NCBI GenBank assembly: GCA_965262485.1
Contig: OZ253540.1
Span: 868,001 to 932,000 of the forward strand
Length of the DNA: 64,000 nucleotides
Reading direction: 5' to 3'
Source of the DNA: Bin87 sp965262485
GTDB lineage: Bacteria > Chloroflexota > Dehalococcoidia > Lucifugimonadales > UBA3495
In this document: positions 25,215 to 33,513 of the stretch, piece by piece
Numbering within the stretch: the first letter of the stretch is position 1
Layout: each line of letters opens with the position of its first letter
The notes under the pieces: generated by a model
What the model saw: only the letters and a program-made list of their open reading frames with translations
Database searches by the model: none
Told to the model about the DNA's origin: nothing
Position numbers and translations under genes: made by a program

Positions 25215-25499
25215 TTAGTTGCGGGATTGGCCTTCCCAGCGTTCCCGCAGTGTCGCGATATAAACTCGTTCGTAATCGCCGTGGTGCGCGTTGGCGGGAT
25301 CGTCAGCCAGCTTTTCGGCCCACATGTACTCAACGTCCGCCCATATTATCGGAAATTTCGGACGGTCGAAAAAAGTCGCCACCGCGTCAAACGACGTGGC
25401 CGCTTCGATGTATCCCAGCATCTGAAAGTTGTCGTACAGGTTTCCCTGTTCCGACATGAACCTGCCCTTCATGGCAGCCATCACCAGGTAGGTGGCCAT
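25215..25499 (-). CDS. Small hypothetical protein in thiolase operon
   Basis: 94 residues: ATYLVMAAMKGRF at the start, then an alternation of helices and strands with many aromatic residues (FFDRPKFPIIWADVEYMW) resembling a small ferredoxin-like or stress-response AB barrel fold, but I recognise no named family. It begins 30 bases after the thiolase stop on the same strand, with GGGACGATG context at the start, so it is probably the third gene of the OB-fold/thiolase operon. No catalytic motif, signal or membrane segment is visible. Confidence 0.6.
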   Translation of the reverse strand: MATYLVMAAMKGRFMSEQGNLYDNFQMLGYIEAATSFDAVATFFDRPKFPIIWADVEYMWAEKLADDPANAHHGDYERVYIATLRERWEGQSRN

Positions 25500-25529
25500 C
25501 GTCCCTCTCGCCGTCCGTGGGACTGACCG

Positions 25530-26684
25530 TCACCGGGTCAGGATGTGGACGGTGGTCACATCCCCGGCGCCCGAGCATTGCGCCATGCCGACCCGCGGGT
25601 TCTCGACCTGGCGCGCGCCGGCCTCTCCGCGCAGTTGGGTTACCGTTTCGTGAACCATGCGAACGCCGGTGGCGCCGAAGGGATGGCCCATCGCCAGCAG
25701 GCCGCCGTCGGTGTTTACGGGAATGTCCCCGCCCAAAGCCGTTCTCCCCTCGCTGGTGGCGCGCCACGCCTCCCCAAATGGAACCAGTTGCAACGCCTCA
25801 ATCTGTTGCAGTTCGCCGATGGTGGCCGCGTCGTGAACCTGCACCAGGTCGATGTCCTCCGGGCCGATGCCCGACATTTCGTACGCCTGCAACGCCGCTG
25901 GCTCAGTTCGGTAGGGGCTGAAGGCGGAATGGTCGCTGCCGCGCCCGTTGTATGTTCCCGACGTCAGCGACGCCGCCACGACGCGAATGGCCCGTTTCCG
26001 GTCGATGCCGTAACTGTCCAGCGCATCGGCGGCGCAGAGAATCGCGGCTGCTCCGCCTTCGCTGGTGGGGCAGCATTGGTACAGCGTCAACGGATCCGCG
26101 ATCATGCGGGAGTTTAGCACCTCTTCCACCGAGTAGATTTCTTTGCGGTGGGCATAGGGGTTCAGCGCGGCATTCTGGCGAGCCTTTACCGTCACCTGGG
26201 CCAAAGCGGATGCCGGAGCGCCGGTATCTTCCATGTACCGCGTCATGCGCAGGGCGTACCCCGCCATCATGTGGTCGCTGCCGATGAAACGGGCCGGGCT
26301 GTCGTCAGCGGTAACGGACACCGGGCCACCCGGCACCTTCTCGGCCCCGAACGCCAGGGCCATGTCGAACACTCCCGATGTGATACCCCAGTACGCCTGC
26401 CAGAATGCGGTTGATCCGCTGGAACAGGCATTCTCCACGTTGATGATGGGAACGCCGGTCAGGCCCAGTTGCGCCAGTGTCGTTTCGCCGACTGACATCC
26501 CCTGATAGTAAACGTGGCCGAAATACGCCACGGGGATGGCCGGCCACGACACGCCGGAGTCTTTCAGAGCCTCTACCACGGCGTCCCGCGCCAGATCTGA
26601 CAGGCTCTTTTCCGGGAAGCGCCCGAAAGGATGCAACCCAACGCCCACCACCATTACTTCCCGACCCGGACGAAACTGTGCCAT
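25530..26684 (-). CDS. Thiolase family protein (SCP-x/acetyl-CoA acetyltransferase-like)
   Basis: 384 residues. The nucleophilic Cys is in VENACSSGSTAF near residue 88, the His motif is GHPFGATGVRM near residue 345 and the C-terminal Cys in MAQCSGAGDVTTV near residue 372. Length and motifs match the non-decarboxylating thiolases of the SCP-x type, used in beta-oxidation or in cleavage of sterol/fatty side chains, which often act with an OB-fold zinc-ribbon partner. Such a partner gene lies 48 bases upstream. AGGAGG precedes ATG 26684. The CoA ester substrate is unknown. Confidence 0.9.
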   Translation of the reverse strand: MAQFRPGREVMVVGVGLHPFGRFPEKSLSDLARDAVVEALKDSGVSWPAIPVAYFGHVYYQGMSVGETTLAQLGLTGVPIINVENACSSGSTAFWQAYWGITSGVFDMALAFGAEKVPGGPVSVTADDSPARFIGSDHMMAGYALRMTRYMEDTGAPASALAQVTVKARQNAALNPYAHRKEIYSVEEVLNSRMIADPLTLYQCCPTSEGGAAAILCAADALDSYGIDRKRAIRVVAASLTSGTYNGRGSDHSAFSPYRTEPAALQAYEMSGIGPEDIDLVQVHDAATIGELQQIEALQLVPFGEAWRATSEGRTALGGDIPVNTDGGLLAMGHPFGATGVRMVHETVTQLRGEAGARQVENPRVGMAQCSGAGDVTTVHILTR

Positions 26685-26732
26685 TTTAGCCTCCTGCCGA
26701 CCCGCAACCGTTCGCCACGGTATTGCGCCGCG

Positions 26733-27140
26733 TCATGCCCGTTCCCATTTGTACACAACCCGCGCCGTGTCGTCGTCTCCGTCCGTTCCCACGGTCTGGA
26801 ACGCCAGCTGTACCGGCATACCCACGCGCAATTCGTTGTGGGGGCAACCGATGACCTCGGCAAGCACGTGTGGCCCTTCGGGCAATTCCACCTCGCCCAG
26901 TACATAGGGAACCGGTCCCGGCCAGCCCGGTGGCGGTACCCTGACAATGGTGTAACTGAACAGTGTCCCTGCTGAAGCCAGCTCAACATGGGCCAGGTCC
27001 GGAGACGTGCAGGACTGGCAGAACGTGGCCGGACCAAACACGCATACGCCGCACGCCTCGCACCGCATACCCAGCAACACGCCCCGCGAGCCGGAATCAT
27101 CGGTAAGGCGTAACAGGTTTTCGTCTATTGATACAGGCAT
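26733..27140 (-). CDS. Zn-ribbon/OB-fold protein of the DUF35 type, thiolase partner
   Basis: 135 residues: a rubredoxin-like zinc ribbon CEACGVCVFGPATFCQSC near residues 27-44 followed by the OB-fold part (AGTLFSYTIVRVPPPGW to VQLAFQTV). DUF35-type proteins typically pair with thiolases or acyl-CoA hydratases and help CoA substrates bind. The gene lies just upstream of the thiolase on the same strand, consistent with that role. The longest frame starts at 27188; the ATG at 27140 is chosen because the conserved part begins soon after, but no strong ribosome-binding site discriminates. Confidence 0.85.
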   Translation of the reverse strand: MPVSIDENLLRLTDDSGSRGVLLGMRCEACGVCVFGPATFCQSCTSPDLAHVELASAGTLFSYTIVRVPPPGWPGPVPYVLGEVELPEGPHVLAEVIGCPHNELRVGMPVQLAFQTVGTDGDDDTARVVYKWERA

Positions 27141-27235
27141 AATCGGTCCGAAATGCCGCTGCGGATAACCGGGAGCAGCGGGTGCCAACGAGTGTAAATG
27201 GCCTCCATATCGGTGTCAAACGACGGCCCGGCCCT

Positions 27236-27245
27236 ATGCTATGAT
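27236..27245 (+). promoter_or_regulatory. -10 promoter giving a probable leaderless mRNA for the RCC1 lipoprotein
   Basis: TGCTATGAT ends at 27245, seven bases before the ATG at 27253. A start of transcription at normal distance would fall on or next to that ATG, and no ribosome-binding site is present. Confidence 0.5.
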
Positions 27246-27252
27246 GACTTCC

Positions 27253-29175
27253 ATGCGAAAATTCGCGGCCAACGCTCCACGGCTTCTGTTTGCCGTCATT
27301 CTGGCGATGGCGGCATTTGCATGCACGTCCCCACCGGAGCCGGAGCCAACCGCGACACCCGACATCGAGGCCACTATCACCGCCGCCGTAACCGCCGCTC
27401 TCCCAACGTTAACACCCACGCCTACTCCAGAGCCGACTGCCACGCTTGATATTGCCGCCACGATCGCTGCCGCAGTATCGGCCACGATTGCCGCCGTACT
27501 ACCCACGCCGACACCGCCAATTATCGCTCCCACTCCCGTCCCACCAACAGCCACTCCACAACCCGTTTCCGCTGGAGCCATCGCCCCCGATTACACCCCA
27601 CTAACCGCCGGCGGCAAACACACCTGCCAGCTCCAAGCCGACGCTACCGTCCTTTGCTGGGGCGCAGATGATAAAGGCCAGTCCAACCCGCCGGCCGGCG
27701 AGTTCCTATCTGTCAGCGCCGGCGTTGATCATACTTGCGGCATACGAACGGACAACACTGCGGCGTGCTGGGGCAGTAACGACAGCGGCCAGTCCAGCCC
27801 GTCGCCGGAAGAATTTGTAGCCCTATCCGCCGGTGGCGCCCACACTTGCGCCCTGCAATCTGACGGCACCGTAACCTGCTGGGGCAGCTACGAATACGGC
27901 CAAACAACTCCACCCACCGGTCAGTTCATCGCCATCAGCGCGGGAGGTGAACACACCTGTGGCCTGCGCGCCGGCGGAGTGCTCGAATGTTGGGGCGACA
28001 ACCACTACGGGCAATCCGCACCGCAAGGCGACCGTTTCCAATCCATCAGCGCCGGCAACGCTCATACCTGTGGCATCAAACAAGACGCCACCATAGCCTG
28101 CTGGGGCGCCAACCCCGACGGCCAGGCCCCTCCAATCGTCGAAGGCTCCTACCAATCCGTAAGCGCTGGCAACCGCCAAACCTGCGCCATAACCGCCGAC
28201 GGAGAGGCCGAATGTTGGGGCAGCCAGGACGGATATGGATACGGTTATGAGGATGACGGCCCCTTCATCTCAGTAAGCGCCGGCGACGAACACACCTGCT
28301 GGCTAAAAACGGATAACCGCGTAGCGTGCAACGGCAGCAACCGTCACGGCCAAACCACGCTGCCAATCGGCTCCGCAAATACCTACATCGGAGTCAGCGC
28401 CGGCAGAGATGCGACTTGCGGAATAAGGACGGACGGGACACTGGCTTGCTGGGGGTATAGCTTCGAATTTACCACGCTACCTCAAGGGTCCTTCCAATCC
28501 GTCAGCGTCGGCCAGAGTCATGCCTGCGCCTTGCGAACGGACGGAACCCTTGCCTGCTGGGGCGATAATGAATACGGTCAAGCATTCCCGCCACGCGGCA
28601 ATTTCCAATCTGTCAGCGCAGGCAAGGAGTACAATTGCGGAGTGAGGACGGATAGTACCGTGGTTTGCTGGGGCAGCAACCATAGGGGCCAATCCACCCC
28701 ATCGGAAGGCTTTTTCCAGTCCGTCAGCGCCGGTTACGGACATACTTGTGGGGTGTGGACAGACGGCACCGTAACTTGTTGGGGCGATGGCCAAAATCGT
28801 CCTTACGGTAAAAGTTCTCCGCCCGCTGGCACATTCACTTCCGTCAGTGCCAGCGTTAACCATACTTGCGGACTAAACCTGAACAGCACTGTCCAATGCT
28901 GGGCTGTTGAACAAACTAGCGTAAACACACCGGTTCCCGGTTCTTTCACCATGATTAGCGCTGGTTACGATCATACTTGCGGCGTTCGAAACGATGCCCG
29001 AGTGATCTGTTGGCGCACGGAGCTACAATCTACCGACGACCATGGTCAGGCCATACCCCCGGATGGCTCTTTCCAATCTGTCAGCGCCGGCGGAACTCAT
29101 ACGTGCGGCATACGAACCGATGGGCGGGTAGTCTGCTGGGGTGACAACAGCGGCGGGAAAGCCACGCCGCCGTAG
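27253..29175 (+). CDS. Lipoprotein with Thr/Pro-rich linker and 14 RCC1-like repeats
   Basis: 640 residues. The N-terminus is a signal peptide (RKFAANAPRLLF, hydrophobic core, then AFAC near residue 24) that could be lipidated at Cys, although the lipobox is weak. A linker of about 85 residues alternates Thr/Pro runs with Ala-rich helices. Then 14 repeats of 36-42 residues follow, consensus SAGxxHTCGIRTDGTVxCWG, each with two conserved Cys that could form a disulfide. Fourteen repeats would build two seven-bladed propellers. The protein is probably displayed on the cell surface for binding; ligand unknown. Two ATGs upstream (27241, 27244) overlap the -10 box, so 27253 is preferred. Confidence 0.88.
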   Translation: MRKFAANAPRLLFAVILAMAAFACTSPPEPEPTATPDIEATITAAVTAALPTLTPTPTPEPTATLDIAATIAAAVSATIAAVLPTPTPPIIAPTPVPPTATPQPVSAGAIAPDYTPLTAGGKHTCQLQADATVLCWGADDKGQSNPPAGEFLSVSAGVDHTCGIRTDNTAACWGSNDSGQSSPSPEEFVALSAGGAHTCALQSDGTVTCWGSYEYGQTTPPTGQFIAISAGGEHTCGLRAGGVLECWGDNHYGQSAPQGDRFQSISAGNAHTCGIKQDATIACWGANPDGQAPPIVEGSYQSVSAGNRQTCAITADGEAECWGSQDGYGYGYEDDGPFISVSAGDEHTCWLKTDNRVACNGSNRHGQTTLPIGSANTYIGVSAGRDATCGIRTDGTLACWGYSFEFTTLPQGSFQSVSVGQSHACALRTDGTLACWGDNEYGQAFPPRGNFQSVSAGKEYNCGVRTDSTVVCWGSNHRGQSTPSEGFFQSVSAGYGHTCGVWTDGTVTCWGDGQNRPYGKSSPPAGTFTSVSASVNHTCGLNLNSTVQCWAVEQTSVNTPVPGSFTMISAGYDHTCGVRNDARVICWRTELQSTDDHGQAIPPDGSFQSVSAGGTHTCGIRTDGRVVCWGDNSGGKATPP

Positions 29176-29277
29176 CAGTTGTGCTACCATCGAATCTCAC
29201 TTACGGAGATCCGGTGTGGGCCTTGTGTTCTCGAGATCTGCGCCGCCAAGAAAACTGCACTTTGGGGTGTGGATGCC

Positions 29278-30066
29278 GTGGCTAATCAGTCAAAGACGCA
29301 AGCGAAAAGGCGATTGCAGAGAGTGCTGGATGAGATACCGACATTGATGAAAGTACCGTATTCATCGCCCGACTTCCAAAGGTGGCGTAGGAACACAGAA
29401 GTCGCTATCACAACTATGTTCACAAGAGAGGGCCGTCATATCGATGATTTCAAAGCAGCGATCAGCCCTCCGAGAATTTACACAGGCTACGGAACACGTG
29501 AGCAGGAGCAAAAAATTTATACCGACAATCTTGAAGCAGCACGGCCGATTTTGCAGTCTATGATTGATGAAATCGAAGAGTACTGGCCAGATGAAAGTCA
29601 AGCGCAAGACACTTCAGCAAGTTTACGTTCTGAACAAGAAATAAGGCAAGAATCGGGCAAAGCATTCGTGGCGATGTGGTTCGACGACGAAATGAACGAC
29701 GCCTACGAAAACGGCATAGAACCCGCGCTCATGGTTTTGGGCTACGAGCCAGTGAGAGTTGACAAAGTTCTGAGTACAGACGACATCGTGGCCGAAATTT
29801 TCGCTCGAATCGCAGAATGCGACATAATGATCGCCGACTTCACGCACGGCAAAGATGGACCGCGAGGTGGGGTGTACTACGAGGCAGGCTACTCAGAAGC
29901 CTTGGGCAAACCTGTCATAATGACTTGCAGGGCGGACCAATCGCCTGACATCCATTTTGACACGAGCCATAGATTCCACATTATGTGGAAAACCCCGAAG
30001 GAGCTCAGAGACGCGCTACGGGAACGCATCCCGGCGCGGGTAGCAGCGAATCGAAGCACCAACTAA
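29278..30066 (+). CDS. Deoxyribosyltransferase/TIR-like domain protein, possible conflict effector
   Basis: About 262 residues. An N-terminal helical region (RRLQRVLDEIPTLM, then FQRWRRNTEVAITTMF) is followed by a Rossmann-like domain at about 125-245: KAFVAMWFDDEMNDAYENG, DKVLSTDDIVAEIFARI, CDIMIADFTHGKDGPRGG and VYYEAGYSEALGKPVI, then an HFDTSHRF motif. This pattern belongs to the nucleoside 2-deoxyribosyltransferase-like (DRHyd) group, described as nucleotide-hydrolysing effectors in prokaryotic conflict systems. The Glu in YYEAGY is the likely catalytic residue. No partner gene is adjacent. Base composition is more AT-rich than neighbours. The frame opens at 29179 (TTG); GTG 29278 is a guess. 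Confidence 0.7.
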   Translation: MANQSKTQAKRRLQRVLDEIPTLMKVPYSSPDFQRWRRNTEVAITTMFTREGRHIDDFKAAISPPRIYTGYGTREQEQKIYTDNLEAARPILQSMIDEIEEYWPDESQAQDTSASLRSEQEIRQESGKAFVAMWFDDEMNDAYENGIEPALMVLGYEPVRVDKVLSTDDIVAEIFARIAECDIMIADFTHGKDGPRGGVYYEAGYSEALGKPVIMTCRADQSPDIHFDTSHRFHIMWKTPKELRDALRERIPARVAANRSTN

Positions 30067-30192
30067 CGTGAACACCCGCCGTCACCAGCGACGCGTCCGC
30101 CAAGTCCATCGGCGTGTCCTCTGGTACTACTCCATGAGCGCGGCCATGCGGGCGCTAGGCTTATGCTAGAATGATGGCAGGAGGCGATGACA

Positions 30193-30369
30193 ATGGTAAC
30201 GTTTCCGCTAATCATTGCGATGGTCATGATGACGGCTGGACTGATTCTGCTGCTGGGCGGCATCGGCCTATTGTTTTGGGCGCTGTGGACACGCTGGTAT
30301 GTTGAGCCGTCCCGCCGGGCGGCTCAAGCCGCCGCCCCCGACGGACAACCGGGGGTAGCGCAGGAATGA
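30193..30369 (+). CDS. Small single-span membrane protein
   Basis: 58 residues: one long hydrophobic stretch (FPLIIAMVMMTAGLILLLGG and on to WALW, about residues 3-32) followed by a short basic and Ala/Pro-rich tail. GGAGG at 30180-30184 gives proper spacing for the ATG at 30193 rather than that at 30187. Its stop overlaps the next start by four bases (ATGA), so the two small membrane proteins are likely made together. A TATGCTAGAAT box precedes it at 30162-30172. No family is recognised. Confidence 0.6.
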   Translation: MVTFPLIIAMVMMTAGLILLLGGIGLLFWALWTRWYVEPSRRAAQAAAPDGQPGVAQE

Positions 30370-30596
30370 CCAGCATTGCAATCTCCATTTCGGTTCTGGT
30401 CATCCTGTTTGCATTGGTGTTGATGAGTGGCGGTATTTTGGTGTGGGTGGCATCGGTTTCAGACGAGCAACTGACGCCGGCTCAGAGTACGCTTGTCCAG
30501 GTGGCGGACTGGACGGTCAAGACCGTAGTGGGGGCGATAATAGGTTTCGCCGGCGGCGGCGGCCTGGCACGCCGTTCCGCCGTGGCTTCCGGTTGA
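30366..30596 (+). CDS. Small two-span membrane protein
   Basis: 76 residues with two hydrophobic segments, about 4-29 (IAISISVLVILFALVLMSGG) and 53-66 (TVVGAIIGFAGGGG), ending in a short basic tail. It starts on the ATGA overlap with the preceding small membrane protein, a sign of translational coupling. No known domain. The following 283 bases up to the acyl-CoA ligase gene show no ORF that I can support. Confidence 0.55.
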   Translation: MTSIAISISVLVILFALVLMSGGILVWVASVSDEQLTPAQSTLVQVADWTVKTVVGAIIGFAGGGGLARRSAVASG

Positions 30597-30879
30597 CTGC
30601 CGGCCAATTGTGGCTCGCGCGGCGTGGCGGTCATGGCTGGATGGTAGCGCGGTGGTTTCCGGCCGGCGCTCCAGCATAAGTCAGTTTCATCGCCGCTGGT
30701 CCCTATTACGCAGATACTTTTCCTGCCTGTCTTGTCCATCAATGAATGCGAAATTTACGCTCGCCACTGCCCACACCAACCGCCGCAGCCGGTGCTGGTC
30801 TATTGACCCCGCTTCAACCAGCGTGTTAGCGTGAATCAAACTGCCAAACCCTTTTCAGCCGCCTGATTGAGTTGCCGTT

Positions 30880-32511
30880 ATGAACAATATTCTCGGTCTG
30901 GACCCGCTCCCGGGTCGTCAATCCTGGGAAAAATCTTTGGGAGAATTTTTGGGGATCGTCACTGCGGCGGATCCCGGCAAGGTGTTCATCGAGATCGCAG
31001 GGCAGCAGATTACTTACGGGGATTTCATGTCCCGTTGTCGCCGCGCTGCCGCCATGTTTCAGGATTTGGGGCTCCGTCATGGAGACCGGGTTTGCATCTT
31101 CCTGCCCAACGTGCCGGAAGTGCTCTATACGTGGTTTGGGCTGTCGTTGATTGGTGGGATCACCGTTACCATCAACACGGCTTATCGCCGCGATGAGACG
31201 GCCTATATCCTGAACAACGCCGAGGCCACCGCGGTGGTCGCTCATGACTCCCTGATCGACGTGGCCTCGGCTGCCGCCGACCTGGCTCCTTGTGTGCTGC
31301 ATCGATTGTGGGTCGGGGATGGCAGCGCGCCTGACGGATGGACGCCATTCACGAAATTGTTGGACGGCTCAACCGAAATCGCCGAACTGCCGCCGGTGTC
31401 CCCCACCGATCTCTCCATGCTGCAATACACTTCGGGAACCACCGGAAACCCCAAGGGCGTGGAAGTTACCCACCAGATGTATGTGGCGGCCGGACAGGGG
31501 TTCGCCCTCTGGACTCAGGCTGCCACCGACGACCGGTTCTTCACCTGCTTGCCTTATTTCCACGCCAACGCCCAGTATTACAGCACAATGGGCACCCTGG
31601 CAGCCGGCGCAACGCTGATAGTTCAGGACCGGTTCAGCGCTTCCAGGTTCTGGCAGCAGGTCCGTGAGGCGCAGGCCACGGTGGTGAATTTCATCGGCAT
31701 GATGATGCCGGTGCTGGCAAAGAACGACCCCGCGCCCGACGATTCGGATAACACGGTTCGCCTGTTTTATGGCTCTCCGGCGTTCTCGCCTGAGTTCCTG
31801 GCCGAATTTGAGCAGCGTTTTGGCACCGACATCATCGTCGGTTTCGGCATGACCGAAACATGCTACGGCACCATCGAAAGCATCAGGGGAGAACGCCGAC
31901 CCAATTCCTCCGGTCTGCCCCGCCAACACCCCGATCCTGCCTTCGCCAACGCCGTACGCATCGTTGACGACGATGGCCGTCCGGTGCCCAATGGACAACC
32001 GGGCGAAATAAGCATCCGTAACCCAGCCACCATGACCGGTTACTGGCGAAACGAGGAGCAGACGGCCCTCTCGCTGCGCGACGGCTGGCTGTTCACCGGC
32101 GACCTGGGATGGCTGGACGACGACAATTATCTGTATTTCGTCGACCGCAAGAAAGACGTCATCCGCCGCCGCGGCGAGAATATATCCTCGCAAGAAGTGG
32201 AAGACGTAATCAAGCGGCACGAAAGGGTTCTTGACTGCGCCATAATTGCCGTGCCGTCCGAATTGGGCGAAGATGAAGTGAAAGCATACGTTACCCCGCG
32301 CCCCGGTCAGGCGGTGCAGCCCGATGAAGTGGTGTACTGGTGCGCCGAGCATCTGGCTTACTTCAAGGTGCCGCGATATATTGAAATACGCGAAGAGCTG
32401 CCCCGTACTCCCAGCCTTCGCGTCCGCAAGGACCTATTGCGTCAGGAACGGGAAGATTTGATCGCCGGTTGCTTCGACCGAGAAGCTGCCGGGATCCGGA
32501 TTCGGCGCTAA
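30880..32511 (+). CDS. AMP-forming acyl-CoA ligase (CaiC/FadD-like)
   Basis: 543 residues of the ANL superfamily. The ATP-binding P-loop motif reads YTSGTTGNPKGVEVTH near residue 186, A5 FGMTET near residue 323, A7 LFTGDLG near residue 405 and A8 DRKKDVIRRRGENIS near residue 423. The usual catalytic Lys of motif A10 (TGKxxK) is replaced: LPRTPSLRVRKDLLR carries Arg at that position. The N-terminal domain should still form acyl-adenylate chemistry partners, but the adenylation rate may differ. Substrate would be a carnitine-like or medium-chain acid, judging only by overall resemblance to CaiC-type ligases. It is followed 26 bases later by a P-II gene. Confidence 0.88.
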   Translation: MNNILGLDPLPGRQSWEKSLGEFLGIVTAADPGKVFIEIAGQQITYGDFMSRCRRAAAMFQDLGLRHGDRVCIFLPNVPEVLYTWFGLSLIGGITVTINTAYRRDETAYILNNAEATAVVAHDSLIDVASAAADLAPCVLHRLWVGDGSAPDGWTPFTKLLDGSTEIAELPPVSPTDLSMLQYTSGTTGNPKGVEVTHQMYVAAGQGFALWTQAATDDRFFTCLPYFHANAQYYSTMGTLAAGATLIVQDRFSASRFWQQVREAQATVVNFIGMMMPVLAKNDPAPDDSDNTVRLFYGSPAFSPEFLAEFEQRFGTDIIVGFGMTETCYGTIESIRGERRPNSSGLPRQHPDPAFANAVRIVDDDGRPVPNGQPGEISIRNPATMTGYWRNEEQTALSLRDGWLFTGDLGWLDDDNYLYFVDRKKDVIRRRGENISSQEVEDVIKRHERVLDCAIIAVPSELGEDEVKAYVTPRPGQAVQPDEVVYWCAEHLAYFKVPRYIEIREELPRTPSLRVRKDLLRQEREDLIAGCFDREAAGIRIRR

Positions 32512-32537
32512 CGCCAGTCTAACGGAGGAGCATACCG

Positions 32538-32882
32538 ATGAACAAGATCGAAGCAATCTTCCGCCCCGAACGTTTGAACAACGTAAAGGACGCGCTCAGC
32601 GAAGTTGGAATCGTGGGTTTGACTGTAACCCAGGTTACCGGTCGCGGCGCCCAGGGCGGCGTCGAGGTCACGGCAGCCCGTGGCCTGGGCACCTTTCGCA
32701 TCGATATGCTCCCCAAGGTCAAATTAGAGGTCGTGGTTAACGATCCTGATACCGACCGCGCCGTTGATGTGATCCGCACTAATGCCATCACCGGCAACCC
32801 GGGCGACGGCAAGATTTTTATCTATCCGGTCAGCGATGCAATTCGCATTCGCACCGGCGAGCATGGTTCAGACGCAGTTTAG
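32538..32882 (+). CDS. P-II family signal protein with altered T-loop
   Basis: 114 residues. The core aligns along its full length with GlnB/GlnK: KIEAIFRPERLNNVKDAL, LPKVKLEVVV near residue 58, GDGKIFIYPV near residue 90 and IRIRTGE near residue 102, so the trimeric ATP/2-oxoglutarate sensing fold is intact. The T-loop (about residues 36-56) has two extra residues and no Tyr at all; the modified Tyr51 of enteric GlnB is replaced by Thr/Phe. It therefore cannot be uridylylated in the standard way. There is no amtB or glnA nearby; it sits between an acyl-CoA ligase and an EVE gene. AACGGAGGAG precedes ATG 32538. Confidence 0.88.
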   Translation: MNKIEAIFRPERLNNVKDALSEVGIVGLTVTQVTGRGAQGGVEVTAARGLGTFRIDMLPKVKLEVVVNDPDTDRAVDVIRTNAITGNPGDGKIFIYPVSDAIRIRTGEHGSDAV

Positions 32883-32942
32883 GCTGCCAGTTCCATCAGA
32901 GAATAGCCAATCAACGACTCACGATCCCTGGGAGGCGCATAC

Positions 32943-33425
32943 ATGGCCGAGCCGCGCTATTGGCTTTTCAAGTCAGAACCCTCTTCATATTCCTACGACG
33001 ACCTGGAATCTGAGGACGACCAAACCGCAGAGTGGGATGGCGTCCGTAACTACCAGGCCCGAAATTTCATGCGGGACGATATGGCAGCAGGCGACCAGGT
33101 GCTGTTTTACCATAGCAACGCCAAACCGCCCGGCGTCGTGGGCATCGCCCGCATCGTCCGGGAAGGCTACCCCGACACTACGGCGTGGGACTCCAATTCG
33201 CGCTACTACGATCCCAAATCGAACCCGGCCAACCCAACCTGGATGATGGTGGACATCAAGGCCGACCGCCGCCTTCCTCGTTTCATCAGCCTCAACGAAC
33301 TCAAGGCCAACCCCGCCCTGGTCGATATGATGGTCACCAAACGGGGCCAGCGCTTATCCGTCCAACCGGTCAAGCCCGAGGAATGGGCCGAAGTGCTGGC
33401 GATGGCGGAACGGGCGGAGGACTGA
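32943..33425 (+). CDS. EVE domain protein
   Basis: 160 residues covering a whole EVE (PUA-like) fold: it begins RYWLFKSEPSSYSYDDL, with EWDGVRNYQARNFMRD near residue 30 and FYHSNAKPPGVVGIARI near residue 58. EVE domains bind modified bases in RNA or DNA; stand-alone bacterial members are linked to RNA modification or restriction of modified DNA. GGGAGGC lies upstream of the ATG. The gene is followed by a convergent TPP enzyme. The R-M system at 61 kb is too far to imply a direct link. Confidence 0.9.
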   Translation: MAEPRYWLFKSEPSSYSYDDLESEDDQTAEWDGVRNYQARNFMRDDMAAGDQVLFYHSNAKPPGVVGIARIVREGYPDTTAWDSNSRYYDPKSNPANPTWMMVDIKADRRLPRFISLNELKANPALVDMMVTKRGQRLSVQPVKPEEWAEVLAMAERAED

Positions 33426-33513
33426 ACCCCCGCCATCTCCCACGCTGGCATCCGTGGTGTTTGAGCCGGTTCAGTGACGGACGCAGCAGGACCCTGGTTC
33501 AGAACGACGCCGG

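Noticed and set aside
27600..29160. Repeat array that might be read as CRISPR or satellite DNA
   Set aside because: The period of about 110-120 bases is the RCC1 protein repeat; it is divisible by three and degenerate at DNA level, with no spacers.
30597..30879. Possible gene between the small membrane protein and the acyl-CoA ligase
   Set aside because: Only short unsupported ORFs (for example 30610-30834) without ribosome-binding site or protein-like pattern; I see nothing functional there.
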